Source of the DNA: Oceanobacillus profundus
GTDB lineage: Bacteria; Bacillota; Bacilli; Bacillales; Amphibacillaceae
Direction: 5' to 3'
Assembly: GCF_003515705.1 (NCBI RefSeq)
Contig: NZ_QWEH01000005.1
Coordinates: 1 to 64,000 of the forward strand
DNA: 64,000 bases
Shown: in pieces, positions 25,274-35,615 of the stretch
How the letters are laid out: the number at the start of each line of letters is the position of its first letter
Numbering within the stretch: the stretch's first letter is position 1
The notes under the pieces: generated by a model
Databases searched by the model: none
The model's input: the letters and a program-made list of their open reading frames with translations, nothing else
What the model was told of the DNA's origin: nothing
Position numbers and translations under genes: made by a program

Positions 25274-26446
25274 ATGACAGCAAAACTTTATTACAACTCA
25301 CCCTATATAACAACATGGAATACAAACATAGCTAAAACAATTGAGCGTGATGAAGATTTATTTATCATTTTAGAAGAAACGGCTTTTTACCCTCATGGCG
25401 GCGGTCAGCCATGTGATTTAGGGAATATCAATGGAATTCCAGTTCTTGACGTTTTTACAGAAGAAGATGTAGTCCTGCATAAAGTAGCACAGCTGCCAGA
25501 TAGAACGCAGGAAATAACTTGCACTATCGACTGGCAACGAAGATTTGATCATATGCAGCAGCATAGCGGACAGCATTTATTATCAGCAATATTCAGAGAG
25601 CTTCTTCAGGCTAATACGATAAGCTTTCATCATGGAGCAGAAGATGTCACAATTGATATTGATCAGACAGCATTAACTAAAGAACAACTGCAAGCAGTTG
25701 AAACCGAAGTAAATAAGCAGATCTATAAAAACCATCCAATACAGACCTACTTTGTTACCAATGAACAATTAAAAGAAATTTCTTTAGTGAAATTGCCAAA
25801 AGTAACGGAAAATATCCGCATCGTTGAGATTGAAGGAATTGAATACAATGCATGTGGCGGTACACATGTGTCTCGAACTGGTGAAATTGGTATGATCAAA
25901 TTATTTCATGCTGAAAATATAAAAGGAACAACAAGAATCCATTTCAAATGCGGCTACCGCGCATTAGCGGACTTCGAAGCAACACTTCATATTACGGATG
26001 TTCTATCGAAAAAATTTAATACTGGTAGGAAGGATATCCTTGATCGCTTTGAGAAATGGGGTCAAGAGCATAAACAGATGCAATCACAGCTTACAAAGTT
26101 AAAGGAACAGAATGATATGTATCTGACAAAAGAGCTTCTTTCTAATATTGATGGAACTGTTATCACCCATGTTTTCTCGAATAAACCATTCAAGGAAATC
26201 CAGAAACTAGCAGCCCAAATAGCAACAAAGCACCAGTTGTCCGTTGTATTTGCTACGACCACAGATAACAAAGTAATTCTAGCTCATAACGGTACTGCTG
26301 CATTTTCATGTGGAGATTTTCTCAAAGAACATCTTAAAGCTTTTAATGGAAAGGGTGGCGGAAGCGCCCAATCTGCTCAAGCGGGGTTTGATTCGAGTGA
26401 GGAAGCTTTACAGTTCTATCATTTTGCTTGTCAGGAGATTCGCTAG
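25274..26446 (+). CDS. Alanyl-tRNA editing protein (AlaX-type, with DHHA1 domain)
   Basis: This 390-residue stand-alone editing factor hydrolyses mischarged Ser- or Gly-tRNA(Ala). The zinc site is complete: His97 and His101 (HMQQHSGQH), then Cys194 and His198 (CGGTH). The N-terminal part is the AlaRS second additional domain, followed by a coiled linker (about 245-280) and a C-terminal DHHA1 domain with GGGSAQSAQAGF. The length fits the long AlaX-L class. AGAGGAA precedes the ATG. It is monocistronic. Confidence 0.93.
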   Translation: MTAKLYYNSPYITTWNTNIAKTIERDEDLFIILEETAFYPHGGGQPCDLGNINGIPVLDVFTEEDVVLHKVAQLPDRTQEITCTIDWQRRFDHMQQHSGQHLLSAIFRELLQANTISFHHGAEDVTIDIDQTALTKEQLQAVETEVNKQIYKNHPIQTYFVTNEQLKEISLVKLPKVTENIRIVEIEGIEYNACGGTHVSRTGEIGMIKLFHAENIKGTTRIHFKCGYRALADFEATLHITDVLSKKFNTGRKDILDRFEKWGQEHKQMQSQLTKLKEQNDMYLTKELLSNIDGTVITHVFSNKPFKEIQKLAAQIATKHQLSVVFATTTDNKVILAHNGTAAFSCGDFLKEHLKAFNGKGGGSAQSAQAGFDSSEEALQFYHFACQEIR

Positions 26447-26466
26447 GCGCTTGTTTGAACTAAAAC

Positions 26467-26502
26467 GCCCCCATTCCTTTAGATCGATAAAGAAAAGGGG
26501 GC
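26467..26502 (+). terminator. Probable terminator after the AlaX gene
   Basis: The stem GCCCCC/GGGGGC (26467-26472, 26497-26502), extended by T-rich/A-rich pairing inside, lies 20 bp after the stop. The U-tail is weak. Confidence 0.6.
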
Positions 26503-26580
26503 CAAACATCTTTATAGAAAATTGATTCGTAATAATTTTCACTTACCATCTGAAACAATTTTCAACAAAGCCATTTTTTC

Positions 26581-27141
26581 TTAAAACAACAACTCCTCAA
26601 TCACCTTACTCTCCATATCATACAACCGATACATACAATAAATCTGCGTCAAAAAAGCTGGCGAAATTAAAAAATCACTAGGATGTTCTAGAATCTTAAA
26701 TGTTACGTTGAACGTAATCTCATTAAAACTGATAGAAGCGTATTTCTTCTTATCTGCTTTCAATATGAGGGATCCATCCCAATCTTGATAAGCTTCAAAC
26801 TTATTCGTTTGAATAAATCCTTTTATATGAAAATAAATGAAGGATGCCCATTTCACATCATGAATATCATATATTTTATCCTCCTGATAATCGGATAAAT
26901 GGTAGCTATATCCTTCAAGACTTTTCCAGCCTTGCTTTTTCACACTAATAGAAGTCAGCAACGTGCCATTTTCATCCTCAAATGCATAGAAGGACCCTTT
27001 TCGAACCGTTTCATTTCTTGCTTCATTGCGATGTGTTCGAATAACTGCACCGATTTCCTGTCCATCTTTGTCGTAAACAATCATTTTATGATTTTTGGAA
27101 AAGAAAAGAACATCCTTACACGTATATTTCAATGTTTCCAT
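26581..27141 (-). CDS. Tubby/LURP-one-like domain protein
   Basis: This 186-residue cytosolic protein is made of alternating beta strands with one central hydrophobic helix near the C-terminus (AFLTQIYCMYRLYDM), like the tubby C-terminal-like (LURP-one/YxjI) proteins of Bacillaceae. Segments such as IVYDKDGQEIGAVIRT and SLILKADKKKYASISF fit the 12-stranded barrel repeat. No catalytic residues are known for the family. The assignment rests on general resemblance only. Confidence 0.55.
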   Translation of the reverse strand: METLKYTCKDVLFFSKNHKMIVYDKDGQEIGAVIRTHRNEARNETVRKGSFYAFEDENGTLLTSISVKKQGWKSLEGYSYHLSDYQEDKIYDIHDVKWASFIYFHIKGFIQTNKFEAYQDWDGSLILKADKKKYASISFNEITFNVTFKILEHPSDFLISPAFLTQIYCMYRLYDMESKVIEELLF

Positions 27142-27198
27142 GCTTTATGTCTCCTTCTATCTCATATATTTTCAATACGGATAGAGGCGTAAATAGTT

Positions 27199-27357
27199 TC
27201 ATCTATACCGATTTTTCTTCCGCCAAAAAAGTAAACTGATTAAACCAAGTCCAAGTCCGATGGAGCTGCCAACTTCGACATACCCTATGAAATACCCGAC
27301 AGTAATTCCAATTACTAAACAAATGAGAAAAATTGCCCCTGCAATCGCTTCACTCAT
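27199..27357 (-). CDS. Small Gly-rich membrane protein (52 aa)
   Basis: A short minus-strand ORF encodes a 52-residue protein beginning MSEAIAGAIFLICLVIG and ending FWRKKNRYR. It has two hydrophobic segments with small-residue (Gly) zipper spacing (GSSIGLGLGL) and a basic C-terminus, which predicts a cytosolic tail. AGGAGGGG lies 4-5 bp before the ATG at 27357, strong support for translation. No family was recognised. It lies 57 bp upstream of the tubby-like gene on the same strand. Confidence 0.65.
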   Translation of the reverse strand: MSEAIAGAIFLICLVIGITVGYFIGYVEVGSSIGLGLGLISLLFWRKKNRYR

Positions 27358-27613
27358 GTTACCCCTCCTCATCATCGGCTTATTTGTATTAGTTTATTGT
27401 TCAGTCCCCATTTTTGTTCATACCTCCGAGAATGTTATAATAGTTATACGGATTTTTTATCATGAACATCTGGCTCTGTTCATTGATCATCACTTGAAAA
27501 CGCTTTATTGAATTGTTTCAAAATTCACTATTGCTATACTTTAGCATTCGTGTTTAAATGAATTAAATATACAAATTAGTTCTTTAGTGAAGGACTAAAT
27601 AAGAGGTGATTAA

Positions 27614-28915
27614 GTGAGTGAGAAAGTTACTGTTGGTCTTTTAGGTTTAGGAGTTGTTGGTTCGGGTGTAATTAAGCTAATTGAAAATCACCAACAAAAG
27701 CTTGCACATCAATTAAATTGTAATGTACGAGTGAAGCGCGTATTAGTTCGTAATTTGGAGAAATCGCGTGATGTTGACATAGAGGAAGACCTTCTGACAA
27801 CGAATCCGGATGATGTATTAAATGATCCAGAGATTGATGTTGTTGTGGAAGTAATGGGTGGCATTGACGAAGCAAAGGATTATATTTTAAAAGCATTTGC
27901 TTCGAATAAACATGTCGTTTCCGCTAATAAAGATCTTGTAGCATTGCATGGCCCAGAACTTCAGGATGCTGCTACACGCAATAAATGTGACTTCTTCTAT
28001 GAAGCCAGTGTTGCTGGCGGAATTCCAATTTTACGCGGAATCGTCGATGGACTTGCATCCGATCGTATCGGACAAGTAATGGGGATTGTTAATGGTACAA
28101 CCAATTACATATTAACGCAAATGGATAGTGAAGGCGTCAGCTATGAAAATGCATTAATTGAAGCGCAGAAGCTTGGCTTTGCTGAAGCAGATCCTACTTC
28201 AGATGTAGAAGGACTTGATGCAGCAAGGAAAATGGCGATTCTTGGCAGACTTGCATTTTCAACACCGGTAGATCTGGATGATGTCGAAGTATCTGGTATC
28301 AAAGGAATCGAATTAGAGGATTTACAATATGGTGACAAGCTAGGCTATACAATGAAATTGATTGGCTATGCAAACTTTGATAATCATGAGCTTGAGATCA
28401 ATGTACAGCCTACATTACTTGCAAAAACGCACCCCCTTGCATCGGTAAAAAATGAATTTAATGCTGTTTATGTTTATGGAGAAGCAGTTGGCGAGACCAT
28501 GTTCTATGGTCCTGGAGCAGGTAGCTTACCGACAGCAACCGCTATTGTTTCTGATGTTGTCTCTGTCATTAAGAATATGCGTCTAGGTGTATCTGGAAAT
28601 CAGTTTGTTGAACCACATTTCAAAAAAGAATTGAAAGCACCTGATAAACGCTATGCACAGTATTATGTACGACTCTATGCGAAAGATGAAGCTGGAGTTT
28701 TTTCAAACATTTCTGCTTTATTCCATGATCAGGATATTAGTTTTAAACGTATTTTACAAACACCTGTTAACAAGGATGAAGTAGCTGAAATTATTTTCAT
28801 TACACACCAAACATCACTCCAAAACTTCCAGCATGCCTTAGAAAAGCTTAAAGGTCTTGATGCTGTTTTGGAAGTAAAAAGCTATTACAAAGTTGAAGGA
28901 GATGCTATTTCATGA
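27614..28915 (+). CDS. hom: Homoserine dehydrogenase
   Basis: Hom reduces aspartate semialdehyde to homoserine with NAD(P)H. The 433-residue protein has the N-terminal Rossmann motif [12 protein letters not shown], the catalytic-domain signature [11 protein letters not shown] and [16 protein letters not shown], and a C-terminal ACT domain (about 350-430) for threonine feedback. The start is GTG behind AGAGGTGAT. Its stop overlaps the thrC start (ATGA), and the order hom-thrC-thrB is the classical Bacillus threonine operon. Confidence 0.96.
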   Translation: MSEKVTVGLLGLGVVGSGVIKLIENHQQKLAHQLNCNVRVKRVLVRNLEKSRDVDIEEDLLTTNPDDVLNDPEIDVVVEVMGGIDEAKDYILKAFASNKHVVSANKDLVALHGPELQDAATRNKCDFFYEASVAGGIPILRGIVDGLASDRIGQVMGIVNGTTNYILTQMDSEGVSYENALIEAQKLGFAEADPTSDVEGLDAARKMAILGRLAFSTPVDLDDVEVSGIKGIELEDLQYGDKLGYTMKLIGYANFDNHELEINVQPTLLAKTHPLASVKNEFNAVYVYGEAVGETMFYGPGAGSLPTATAIVSDVVSVIKNMRLGVSGNQFVEPHFKKELKAPDKRYAQYYVRLYAKDEAGVFSNISALFHDQDISFKRILQTPVNKDEVAEIIFITHQTSLQNFQHALEKLKGLDAVLEVKSYYKVEGDAIS

Positions 28916-29973
28916 GCTGGCAAGGACTTCTAAGTCATTACAAAGCATATTTACCAGTTACTGATCAAACACCTGCGCTCACACTGCAGGAAGGGAACAC
29001 ACCATTAATTCATTTCCCGACACTTTCTGAGGAATTAGGAATTGAATTGTATGGAAAGGTCGAAGGTGCTAATCCGACTGGATCATTTAAAGATAGAGGA
29101 ATGGTTGTAGCAGTAGCAAAAGCAATTGAAGAAGGAAGCAAATCCATTATTTGTGCATCTACCGGGAACACTTCTGCCGCTGCTGCAGCCTATGCCGCAC
29201 GAGCAGGAATTCGCGCGATCATCGTTATTCCAAAGGGAAAAGTTGCACTAGGCAAGCTAGCCCAAGCTGTCATGTACGGTGCAGAAATTGTAGAAATTGA
29301 TGGAAACTTTGATGAAGCATTGCAAATGGTGCGTAAAGTTAGCGAAAAAGCACCTGTTACATTAGTGAATTCGGTCAATCCATATCGTCTGGAAGGACAA
29401 AAAACGGCAGCATTTGAAGTATGTGACCAGCTTGGAACTGCTCCTGACATTCTGGCAATTCCTGTCGGTAACGCTGGTAACATCAGTGCATATTGGAAAG
29501 GATTTAAAGAATATCACGAGAAAAAACAAACCGGTCTGCCACAAATGTTTGGATTTGAAGCAGAAGGCGCTGCAGCAATCGTGCAAAATAAAGTCATTCC
29601 AAATCCAGAAACAGTAGCTACGGCAATTCGTATCGGCAACCCTGCTAGCTGGGAACTAGCAGTAAATGCAAAAGAAGAATCTGGTGGTTTGATCCAATCT
29701 GTAACCGATTATGAGATTCTTAACGCGTTTAAATTACTACCAAGCAAGGAAGGTATCTTTGCAGAGCCAGGATCTTGCGCATCCATTGCAGGTGTTATTC
29801 AACAATGCAAGCAAGGAACCATTAAAAAAGGAAGTAAGGTTGTCGCTGTATTAACCGGAAATGGTCTGAAAGATCCACAAACAGCTATTGACCAGTTGGA
29901 AATTAATCCTGTTTCCTTAGAAAATGATGAAGCTGCCGTTATGAAATATATTGAAGAGCTGGTTAATCAATGA
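28912..29973 (+). CDS. thrC: Threonine synthase
   Basis: ThrC converts O-phosphohomoserine to threonine using PLP. The 353-residue protein is of the short bacterial class. The PLP-lysine motif [11 protein letters not shown] is near residue 59, [13 protein letters not shown] follows and the phosphate-binding glycine loop GNAGNISAY is at about residue 187. It overlaps hom at its start and thrB at its end by 4 bp each, so all three are translationally coupled. Confidence 0.96.
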   Translation: MSWQGLLSHYKAYLPVTDQTPALTLQEGNTPLIHFPTLSEELGIELYGKVEGANPTGSFKDRGMVVAVAKAIEEGSKSIICASTGNTSAAAAAYAARAGIRAIIVIPKGKVALGKLAQAVMYGAEIVEIDGNFDEALQMVRKVSEKAPVTLVNSVNPYRLEGQKTAAFEVCDQLGTAPDILAIPVGNAGNISAYWKGFKEYHEKKQTGLPQMFGFEAEGAAAIVQNKVIPNPETVATAIRIGNPASWELAVNAKEESGGLIQSVTDYEILNAFKLLPSKEGIFAEPGSCASIAGVIQQCKQGTIKKGSKVVAVLTGNGLKDPQTAIDQLEINPVSLENDEAAVMKYIEELVNQ

Positions 29974-30854
29974 GGCCGTTTCGTATTTCAGTACCGGCAA
30001 GCTCAGCAAATATCGGACCGGGATTCGACTCCATGGGTCTAGCAGTAAATCTGTATCTAACATTGGAAGTAACAGAATCGGAGAAGTGGGAGTTCACCTC
30101 CCCTTCTCTTTCTTCTAATGATAATTTTCAGGATCATTTCATTTTCCAAATTGCTGCAAAAATTGCAGAACGGCATCAAACAACATTACCAGTATGTAAA
30201 GTTATCGAAACAAGCGAGATTCCACTCGCTCGTGGATTAGGCAGTAGTGCATCTGCAATTCTAGCTGGTATTGAACTCGCAAACCAAGCTTGCGATCTTC
30301 ATTTAAGCAGTGAAGATAAACTCCAGTATGGAACAGAAATTGAAGGTCATCCAGATAATATCGCACCGGCACTCTTTGGCGGGCTTATTATTTCAACCTT
30401 AACTGGCAATGAAATCAACTGGCTTCAAGCACCTGCATTAGATGTTGATCTGGTTATCTATATTCCCAATACTGAATTGAAAACAGAAGCTGCAAGACAG
30501 GTTCTTCCAGATTCATACACAAGAGAACATGCAGCAGCAGCCAGCGGAATTAGTAACCTCGTTGTTGCCTCACTTTTAGCAGGTGATTACGAACTTGCCG
30601 GAAAAATGATGGAAAAGGATATGTTCCATGAATCCTATCGTTCAGCTCTAATCCCCAACTATGATCAAATTCGTAAAGAGGCAAAGTTTTATGGTGCCTA
30701 TGGAACTGTTATTAGCGGTGCTGGTCCAACGATGATTTCTTTTGCACCAAAAGGTGAAGGACCAGCTATAACTGAACCACTGCAAGCAATACTTCCGGAT
30801 TATCATGTGAGCGTAATGAAAATTGATATGCAAGGATTAACAGTAGAGCAGTAA
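29970..30854 (+). CDS. thrB: Homoserine kinase
   Basis: ThrB phosphorylates homoserine. This GHMP-family kinase of 294 residues shows [18 protein letters not shown] at the N-terminus, the ATP loop [14 protein letters not shown] (about residue 90) and the C-terminal [11 protein letters not shown] motif. It is the last gene of the operon, followed at once by a strong terminator. Confidence 0.96.
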   Translation: MRPFRISVPASSANIGPGFDSMGLAVNLYLTLEVTESEKWEFTSPSLSSNDNFQDHFIFQIAAKIAERHQTTLPVCKVIETSEIPLARGLGSSASAILAGIELANQACDLHLSSEDKLQYGTEIEGHPDNIAPALFGGLIISTLTGNEINWLQAPALDVDLVIYIPNTELKTEAARQVLPDSYTREHAAAASGISNLVVASLLAGDYELAGKMMEKDMFHESYRSALIPNYDQIRKEAKFYGAYGTVISGAGPTMISFAPKGEGPAITEPLQAILPDYHVSVMKIDMQGLTVEQ

Positions 30855-30861
30855 TTAAAAA

Positions 30862-30905
30862 AACAAGGTATTCGTCAAGACTTTAGGCGAATACCTTGTT
30901 TTCAT
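30862..30905 (+). terminator. Terminator of the threonine operon
   Basis: A perfect 13-bp stem (30862-30874, 30888-30900) is preceded by an A-run and followed by a T-run. Confidence 0.95.
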
Positions 30906-30959
30906 TTTGATAGATACTATTATTCACAAAAAAGATGAAGCTTAGGCTATCTTTTTTCT

Positions 30960-31811
30960 TTATCTAGCATAACCATTTACAAAATAACCGATAATTTCTA
31001 AGTCCTCTTCTGTTAATTCACGCTGGAAATGTGAGGCCATTGCTTTTACTATCTCCTCCTGTTTCCCTTCATGCTTTTTTGTTAATGCTGCACTTGTTTT
31101 CAATAACGCAGAAAAGTTTGCGAATTCGGCTTTTGATAATGGTGCTGGATGATGGGACAGGAAAAATAATTCTGCATCATAGCTTTCTATCTTCTCTAAA
31201 AGTGCGCCCATTTTTTCAATTGTGTAATGCCATTTTTCTGCATACATATTTGCATAAAGACAATCTCCAAGAAATAGTGCCTTTTCCTCCTGTATATAAA
31301 TAAGATTGGAGTCTGGTGAATGATCCCCACCGATGTATTCGATGATACAGATGACCCCACCAAGATTCACTTGCATTCGAGTTTCAAAAATAAGCGTAGG
31401 ATCCGGGATAATAACGTCACGCGCATCTCCAAGCTCTAACTTAATTGCATCCGCACAAAACGCGATTTCGATCCCTGCTTCAACACGCTCATCCAGCTCC
31501 TTATCTTCCCATGAAAACTCCTGTAATTCCTTCACTTTATCATAGGTCATAAAATTGGCAATGGAAGGCATGTCCATTTCACGTAAGCCAAAAACATGAT
31601 CCCAATGCCAATGTGTAAGGGCTAAAATATCACCAATGATATTATGAGACGCCAATTGCTCCTTAAATAGCTGTGCATGACTGGATGAATTTCCAGCATC
31701 AATCAACAATGTCTGATTATCTCCCACAATACTTGCTAAAATCGGCCGGTCTGTCTTTTGATATGACGGAAGGTAGAAAAGACGATCAGAAAGCTTCTGT
31801 AATGTTTGCAT
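30960..31811 (-). CDS. Metallo-beta-lactamase fold hydrolase
   Basis: This 283-residue protein has the binuclear-metal motif LTHWHWDHVFGL near residue 81, a later GGDHSPDS His and the sequence LFLGDCLYANMY, which supplies the bridging Asp. A helical C-terminal domain of about 80 residues follows. The MBL superfamily covers many hydrolases, and the substrate cannot be deduced here. It is not obviously in an operon with its neighbours. Confidence 0.85.
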   Translation of the reverse strand: MQTLQKLSDRLFYLPSYQKTDRPILASIVGDNQTLLIDAGNSSSHAQLFKEQLASHNIIGDILALTHWHWDHVFGLREMDMPSIANFMTYDKVKELQEFSWEDKELDERVEAGIEIAFCADAIKLELGDARDVIIPDPTLIFETRMQVNLGGVICIIEYIGGDHSPDSNLIYIQEEKALFLGDCLYANMYAEKWHYTIEKMGALLEKIESYDAELFFLSHHPAPLSKAEFANFSALLKTSAALTKKHEGKQEEIVKAMASHFQRELTEEDLEIIGYFVNGYAR

Positions 31812-31892
31812 GTATTCGTACTCCTTCTAGCTAGTTGTATTGTTCATTATAACCTAATTACTGCGGGGACAAAACAGGGTTCAACCTTTAAC

Positions 31893-31928
31893 ACTAAAAA
31901 AGCAGGCTGATGGATTTCTCCATCAGCC
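31893..31928 (-). terminator. Terminator of the peptidase/peptide-binding operon
   Basis: A perfect 10-bp stem GGCTGATGGA/TCCATCAGCC (31905-31914, 31919-31928) is followed on the minus strand by CTGC and a T-run. Confidence 0.9.
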
Positions 31929-31937
31929 CTTAAAAGT

Positions 31938-33533
31938 CTATTCTTCAATATATACATCTTTAAGAAGCAGGAATTTTGTAGGTAGCATCGATAATCCTTT
32001 CACTTCTTTACGCAGACCTGATAAATAATCCTTATGCATCAAATAATTCATTGGAGCCAACTCCACGAGCAACTCTTGTGCTTGTTTATATAATTCTATA
32101 CGTTCAGCTTCGTCCGCCGTTTGGCGTGCTTCTTCTAAAATAGAATCTAACTCTCCATGATCAAGGAAGGTTCTATTTCCTGGTGGTCCCATATTCTCAG
32201 AATGGAATAATGGATATAATCCGTTATCCGCATCGGCAGTTCCATTTGACCACCCTAAAATGAACATATCATGCTCACCTTCACCAATTTTCTCTAAATA
32301 TGCACCCCATTCGAAGATTTCAATCTCTACCTCAATCCCAATTTCCGAAAGCTGAGACTGGATGTTGGTTGCAATATCCAGACGCTCTCGTGTCTCATTG
32401 GTCCAGATGGAAGTGGAGAAACCATCCTCATAACCAGCTTCAGCCAATAGCTTCTTTGCTTCTTCTTGATTATAAGCAATTCCTTCTAAATTTTCATCAT
32501 AACCAAATACATTTGGCGCAAGTGGCCCTGCAGCAGGTATTGCATAGCCATTCGCAATACCATCTACTATCTGTTCTTTATTTATAGCCATCGTAATTGC
32601 TTGTCGAACACGCTCATCATCAAATGGCTCTTTTTGTGTATTAAAACCAAGATAATCTAGGGAAACACTTCCTTGTTGCAACATCGCTAACCCTTCTGTT
32701 GATTCAATTTGTGCTACATCGGAAGAACTTAATTGATTAGTGACATGTGAATCTCCTGTATTTAGTTCTGCAATACGAGTAAGGTCTTCTGGAACAACCT
32801 TAAATGTGACCGAGTCTAGCAATGCTGCTCCATCCCAATAATCTTCATTTTTAACTAAGCGGATATATTGACCAGGACTCCACTCATCAAATTTAAAATA
32901 GCCTGTACCAATTGGTTTTTCATTAATAACACTTCCTGGATCTGCTCCTTCTTCCATTGCAGCATAATCTGCCTCAATTTGTTCCAAAGAGATCATCGCT
33001 CCAGCTGAATGTGCTAAATGTGCTGGCAGACCTGAAAACGGATATGCTGTCTTTATTTGTACCGTATAATCATCAATAACAATGACCTCTTCAATCATAT
33101 CGAGCAAATAGGCTGTAGGAGCTGCCACATCTTCATCAATAATACGCTCAATATTTGCCTTTACTACCTCTGCATTAAATGTGGTTCCATCATGAAAGGT
33201 TACTCCCTCTTGAAGCTTAAATTCCCAAGTTGTATCATCCACTGCTTCCCAGCTTGTTGCAAGGCTTGGCTGTAGTCCCATATTCTCATCGTGCTTAATT
33301 AACTTCTCAAAAATATTAAATTGGATATCGAACGATGGAACATCATTTGCTCCAGCTGGATCTAATGAGATTGCATCCGAAACAGTGGCAATTACTAACT
33401 CTCCACCATGTTGTTTCCCATCATTTTCTGTCCCCCCTGCTTCATCTGGTTCACTAGCACAACCAGCAAGAACGATACTAATAAATGCTATAGCAATAAA
33501 TGTGTACAGCCAATTTCTCGATATTCTTTTCAT
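31938..33533 (-). CDS. Peptide/nickel-type ABC substrate-binding lipoprotein
   Basis: This 531-residue solute-binding protein (family 5, DppA/OppA/GsiB-like) has lipobox VLAGC with Cys25. Family features include LVIATVSDAISLDPAGAND, TWEFKLQEGVTFHDGTTFNAE and VRQAITMAINKEQIVDGI. Its own permease and ATPase genes are not adjacent, so it would have to use a transporter encoded elsewhere. It starts 26 bp after the S9 peptidase gene, hinting at linked uptake and degradation of peptides. Confidence 0.92.
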   Translation of the reverse strand: MKRISRNWLYTFIAIAFISIVLAGCASEPDEAGGTENDGKQHGGELVIATVSDAISLDPAGANDVPSFDIQFNIFEKLIKHDENMGLQPSLATSWEAVDDTTWEFKLQEGVTFHDGTTFNAEVVKANIERIIDEDVAAPTAYLLDMIEEVIVIDDYTVQIKTAYPFSGLPAHLAHSAGAMISLEQIEADYAAMEEGADPGSVINEKPIGTGYFKFDEWSPGQYIRLVKNEDYWDGAALLDSVTFKVVPEDLTRIAELNTGDSHVTNQLSSSDVAQIESTEGLAMLQQGSVSLDYLGFNTQKEPFDDERVRQAITMAINKEQIVDGIANGYAIPAAGPLAPNVFGYDENLEGIAYNQEEAKKLLAEAGYEDGFSTSIWTNETRERLDIATNIQSQLSEIGIEVEIEIFEWGAYLEKIGEGEHDMFILGWSNGTADADNGLYPLFHSENMGPPGNRTFLDHGELDSILEEARQTADEAERIELYKQAQELLVELAPMNYLMHKDYLSGLRKEVKGLSMLPTKFLLLKDVYIEE

Positions 33534-33559
33534 AACTGTTCCCCCAGTATAATGGACGT

Positions 33560-35350
33560 CTATTGCAAATGCTTTTTCATAAACGCAACGATTTTCGTAT
33601 TCATTTCAATTTGGTTTTTTATATTTTCTGTTTGATGTCCTTCATCTTCAAAAACAATAAGTTCCACTTCTTTTCCTTGGTTCTCTAAATCCCGATTCAA
33701 TTGCTCTGCTTCACTAACAGGTACTCTCGTGTCATTTCTGCCATGGAAGATAAGTAATGGAGATATAATTTTATCTGTATGATTTAATGGAGCAATCTCT
33801 TCGAAAAAATCCACATCTTCTTTTAATGAACCATACTCTTTCTCTCTTAATCGCCTGCGCCATGGTCCTGTATTTTCAAGGAACGTCTTAAAATGTGAGA
33901 TACCAACAATATCTACGGCTGCTGCCCACAATTCAGGGTAGTGTGTAATTGCCGCTAGTACCATAAAACCTCCATAGCTACGTCCCATAATGCCAATTTT
34001 CTCAGGATCAGCACCACGCCTTACGAGGTCTTCTACAAGCCACTTTAAATCAGCTACGGCATCCATACGTTTACGGACATCATCCAATTGTACGTATTTC
34101 CTTCCATAGCCCATGCTGCCACGTACATTCGGTGCAACTACTGCATAGCCTTGAGCTGCTAGAAATTGTATAACAGGATTATATTCGTTTCTAATCTGGC
34201 TCTCTGGACCCCCATGTACATAAATCATGACAGGCTGTGCGTAGTCTTTCTTACCATAAAGAAAATAAGGCACTTCAAGTCCATCAAAAGAGGAATAGTG
34301 ACATAGCTCCGGCTCTGTCCATAAGTGATGAATATCTTTATTTTCTCCAACATAAGTAAGCCTCTTCGTATTTTTCTCCTTCAAATCTGCTGACCATAGG
34401 TCACCTGGAAGAATCGCACTTTTTATTTCGATGACAAGCTCTGCATCATCCATCCATGATAAAGAGTTGTATACGCCAGACGGCAATCCTGTCACTTCAA
34501 ATATCGCTTTATCTTTCAAATGGTAAATTTGAAGTCTTGAAATTCCGCCTTCATTTATCGTATAAGCTAGTAATTTTTCATCCGAAGATAGTTTTATTTC
34601 CTCAATATCCCATTTTTCAATTTGTGACAGTTGTTCTAATTCAGCAGGATTATCGAATGTAAAGGAATGAATAGCTAATGTATCGCGACCTGCATCTGTT
34701 ACAAGATAGCCCTTTTTTCCATCCTTTGTTAGCTGTATTGAATGATATCTTGCACTTATACTTCCCTTACCAATCTTCGTCATTGCTTTTGTTTCTAAAT
34801 CAAATATATATAGGGAGTTATCAATGTTGGTATCCGCTATGCTTAAAATTAATCCCTTCCCATCCTTTGTCCAGCAAATCGGATTACAATTTCCATCATA
34901 CGGATACACTACTTCTTCCTTTTTTGTTGCAATGTCCATAATATACACATCAAAATAACCTGGATGTCTGCGATTACTGGAGAAGGCAATTTTTGTTTCG
35001 TCAGGTGACCATCCACCAAAGTGATGAAAATGCTCTTTTGAGATAACAAGCTCTTCTACCATTGCTCCTTGTTCGCTGATTAAGTAAAATTGCTGTTTCT
35101 CATTCCCATTTATATCGGATCCGATTATCGTTTTTTCCCCAGATGGAGAATGATTTACACTAAGTGCCCTGTCCGGCAGCTCGATAAATTGTTGAACCTC
35201 AGATGTTCGACCATCCCATTTCCAAACCTGTGGTAACCCGGTTTTATTAGTTAGAAAGGTAATTGCTTGTTGATCTGGAATGACGGATGGATCATAAGCT
35301 CGATATGACTTTAAATAAGAACGTAATGTTTCCTCAGATGTTGTCGCCAT
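33560..35350 (-). CDS. S9 family prolyl-oligopeptidase-like serine peptidase
   Basis: This 596-residue cytosolic peptidase has an N-terminal beta-propeller (about 30-340, with TolB/WD40-like blades such as GGWSPDETKIAFSSN) and a C-terminal alpha/beta hydrolase domain. The triad is Ser458 (GRSYGG), Asp540 (GRNDTRVP) and His572 (DEGHQ). The oxyanion region is MIYVHGGPES. It likely cleaves oligopeptides, possibly those imported through the binding protein encoded downstream. Confidence 0.93.
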   Translation of the reverse strand: MATTSEETLRSYLKSYRAYDPSVIPDQQAITFLTNKTGLPQVWKWDGRTSEVQQFIELPDRALSVNHSPSGEKTIIGSDINGNEKQQFYLISEQGAMVEELVISKEHFHHFGGWSPDETKIAFSSNRRHPGYFDVYIMDIATKKEEVVYPYDGNCNPICWTKDGKGLILSIADTNIDNSLYIFDLETKAMTKIGKGSISARYHSIQLTKDGKKGYLVTDAGRDTLAIHSFTFDNPAELEQLSQIEKWDIEEIKLSSDEKLLAYTINEGGISRLQIYHLKDKAIFEVTGLPSGVYNSLSWMDDAELVIEIKSAILPGDLWSADLKEKNTKRLTYVGENKDIHHLWTEPELCHYSSFDGLEVPYFLYGKKDYAQPVMIYVHGGPESQIRNEYNPVIQFLAAQGYAVVAPNVRGSMGYGRKYVQLDDVRKRMDAVADLKWLVEDLVRRGADPEKIGIMGRSYGGFMVLAAITHYPELWAAAVDIVGISHFKTFLENTGPWRRRLREKEYGSLKEDVDFFEEIAPLNHTDKIISPLLIFHGRNDTRVPVSEAEQLNRDLENQGKEVELIVFEDEGHQTENIKNQIEMNTKIVAFMKKHLQ

Positions 35351-35573
35351 TTTCCATTCCTCCCTTTTATTTTTCTAATATTTCTTACAAATATTGATTA
35401 TAACAAAAAATTATATAGTATTTATTTTCAGAAATCAATGGGGAAAATTGTATATTTGTCGTGTTTCATGAGGGTTTAATGGGCGGAAACGATGGTTTTC
35501 AATCTTTTCTTTTATTATGGTTGCTGTTTGCTCACTATCGAATTTAAGGTAAATACGGTCCAAAATCCAAAAC

Positions 35574-35606
35574 CAAAAAGGACCACCGCCTGCTTGCGAT
35601 AGCCCT
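35574..35606 (-). terminator. Probable terminator of argF
   Basis: On the minus strand an 11-bp stem with three G-U pairs (AGGGCTATCGC with GCGGTGGTCCT) is followed by TTTTT, just after the argF stop. Confidence 0.6.
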
Positions 35607-35615
35607 CTTAAATAT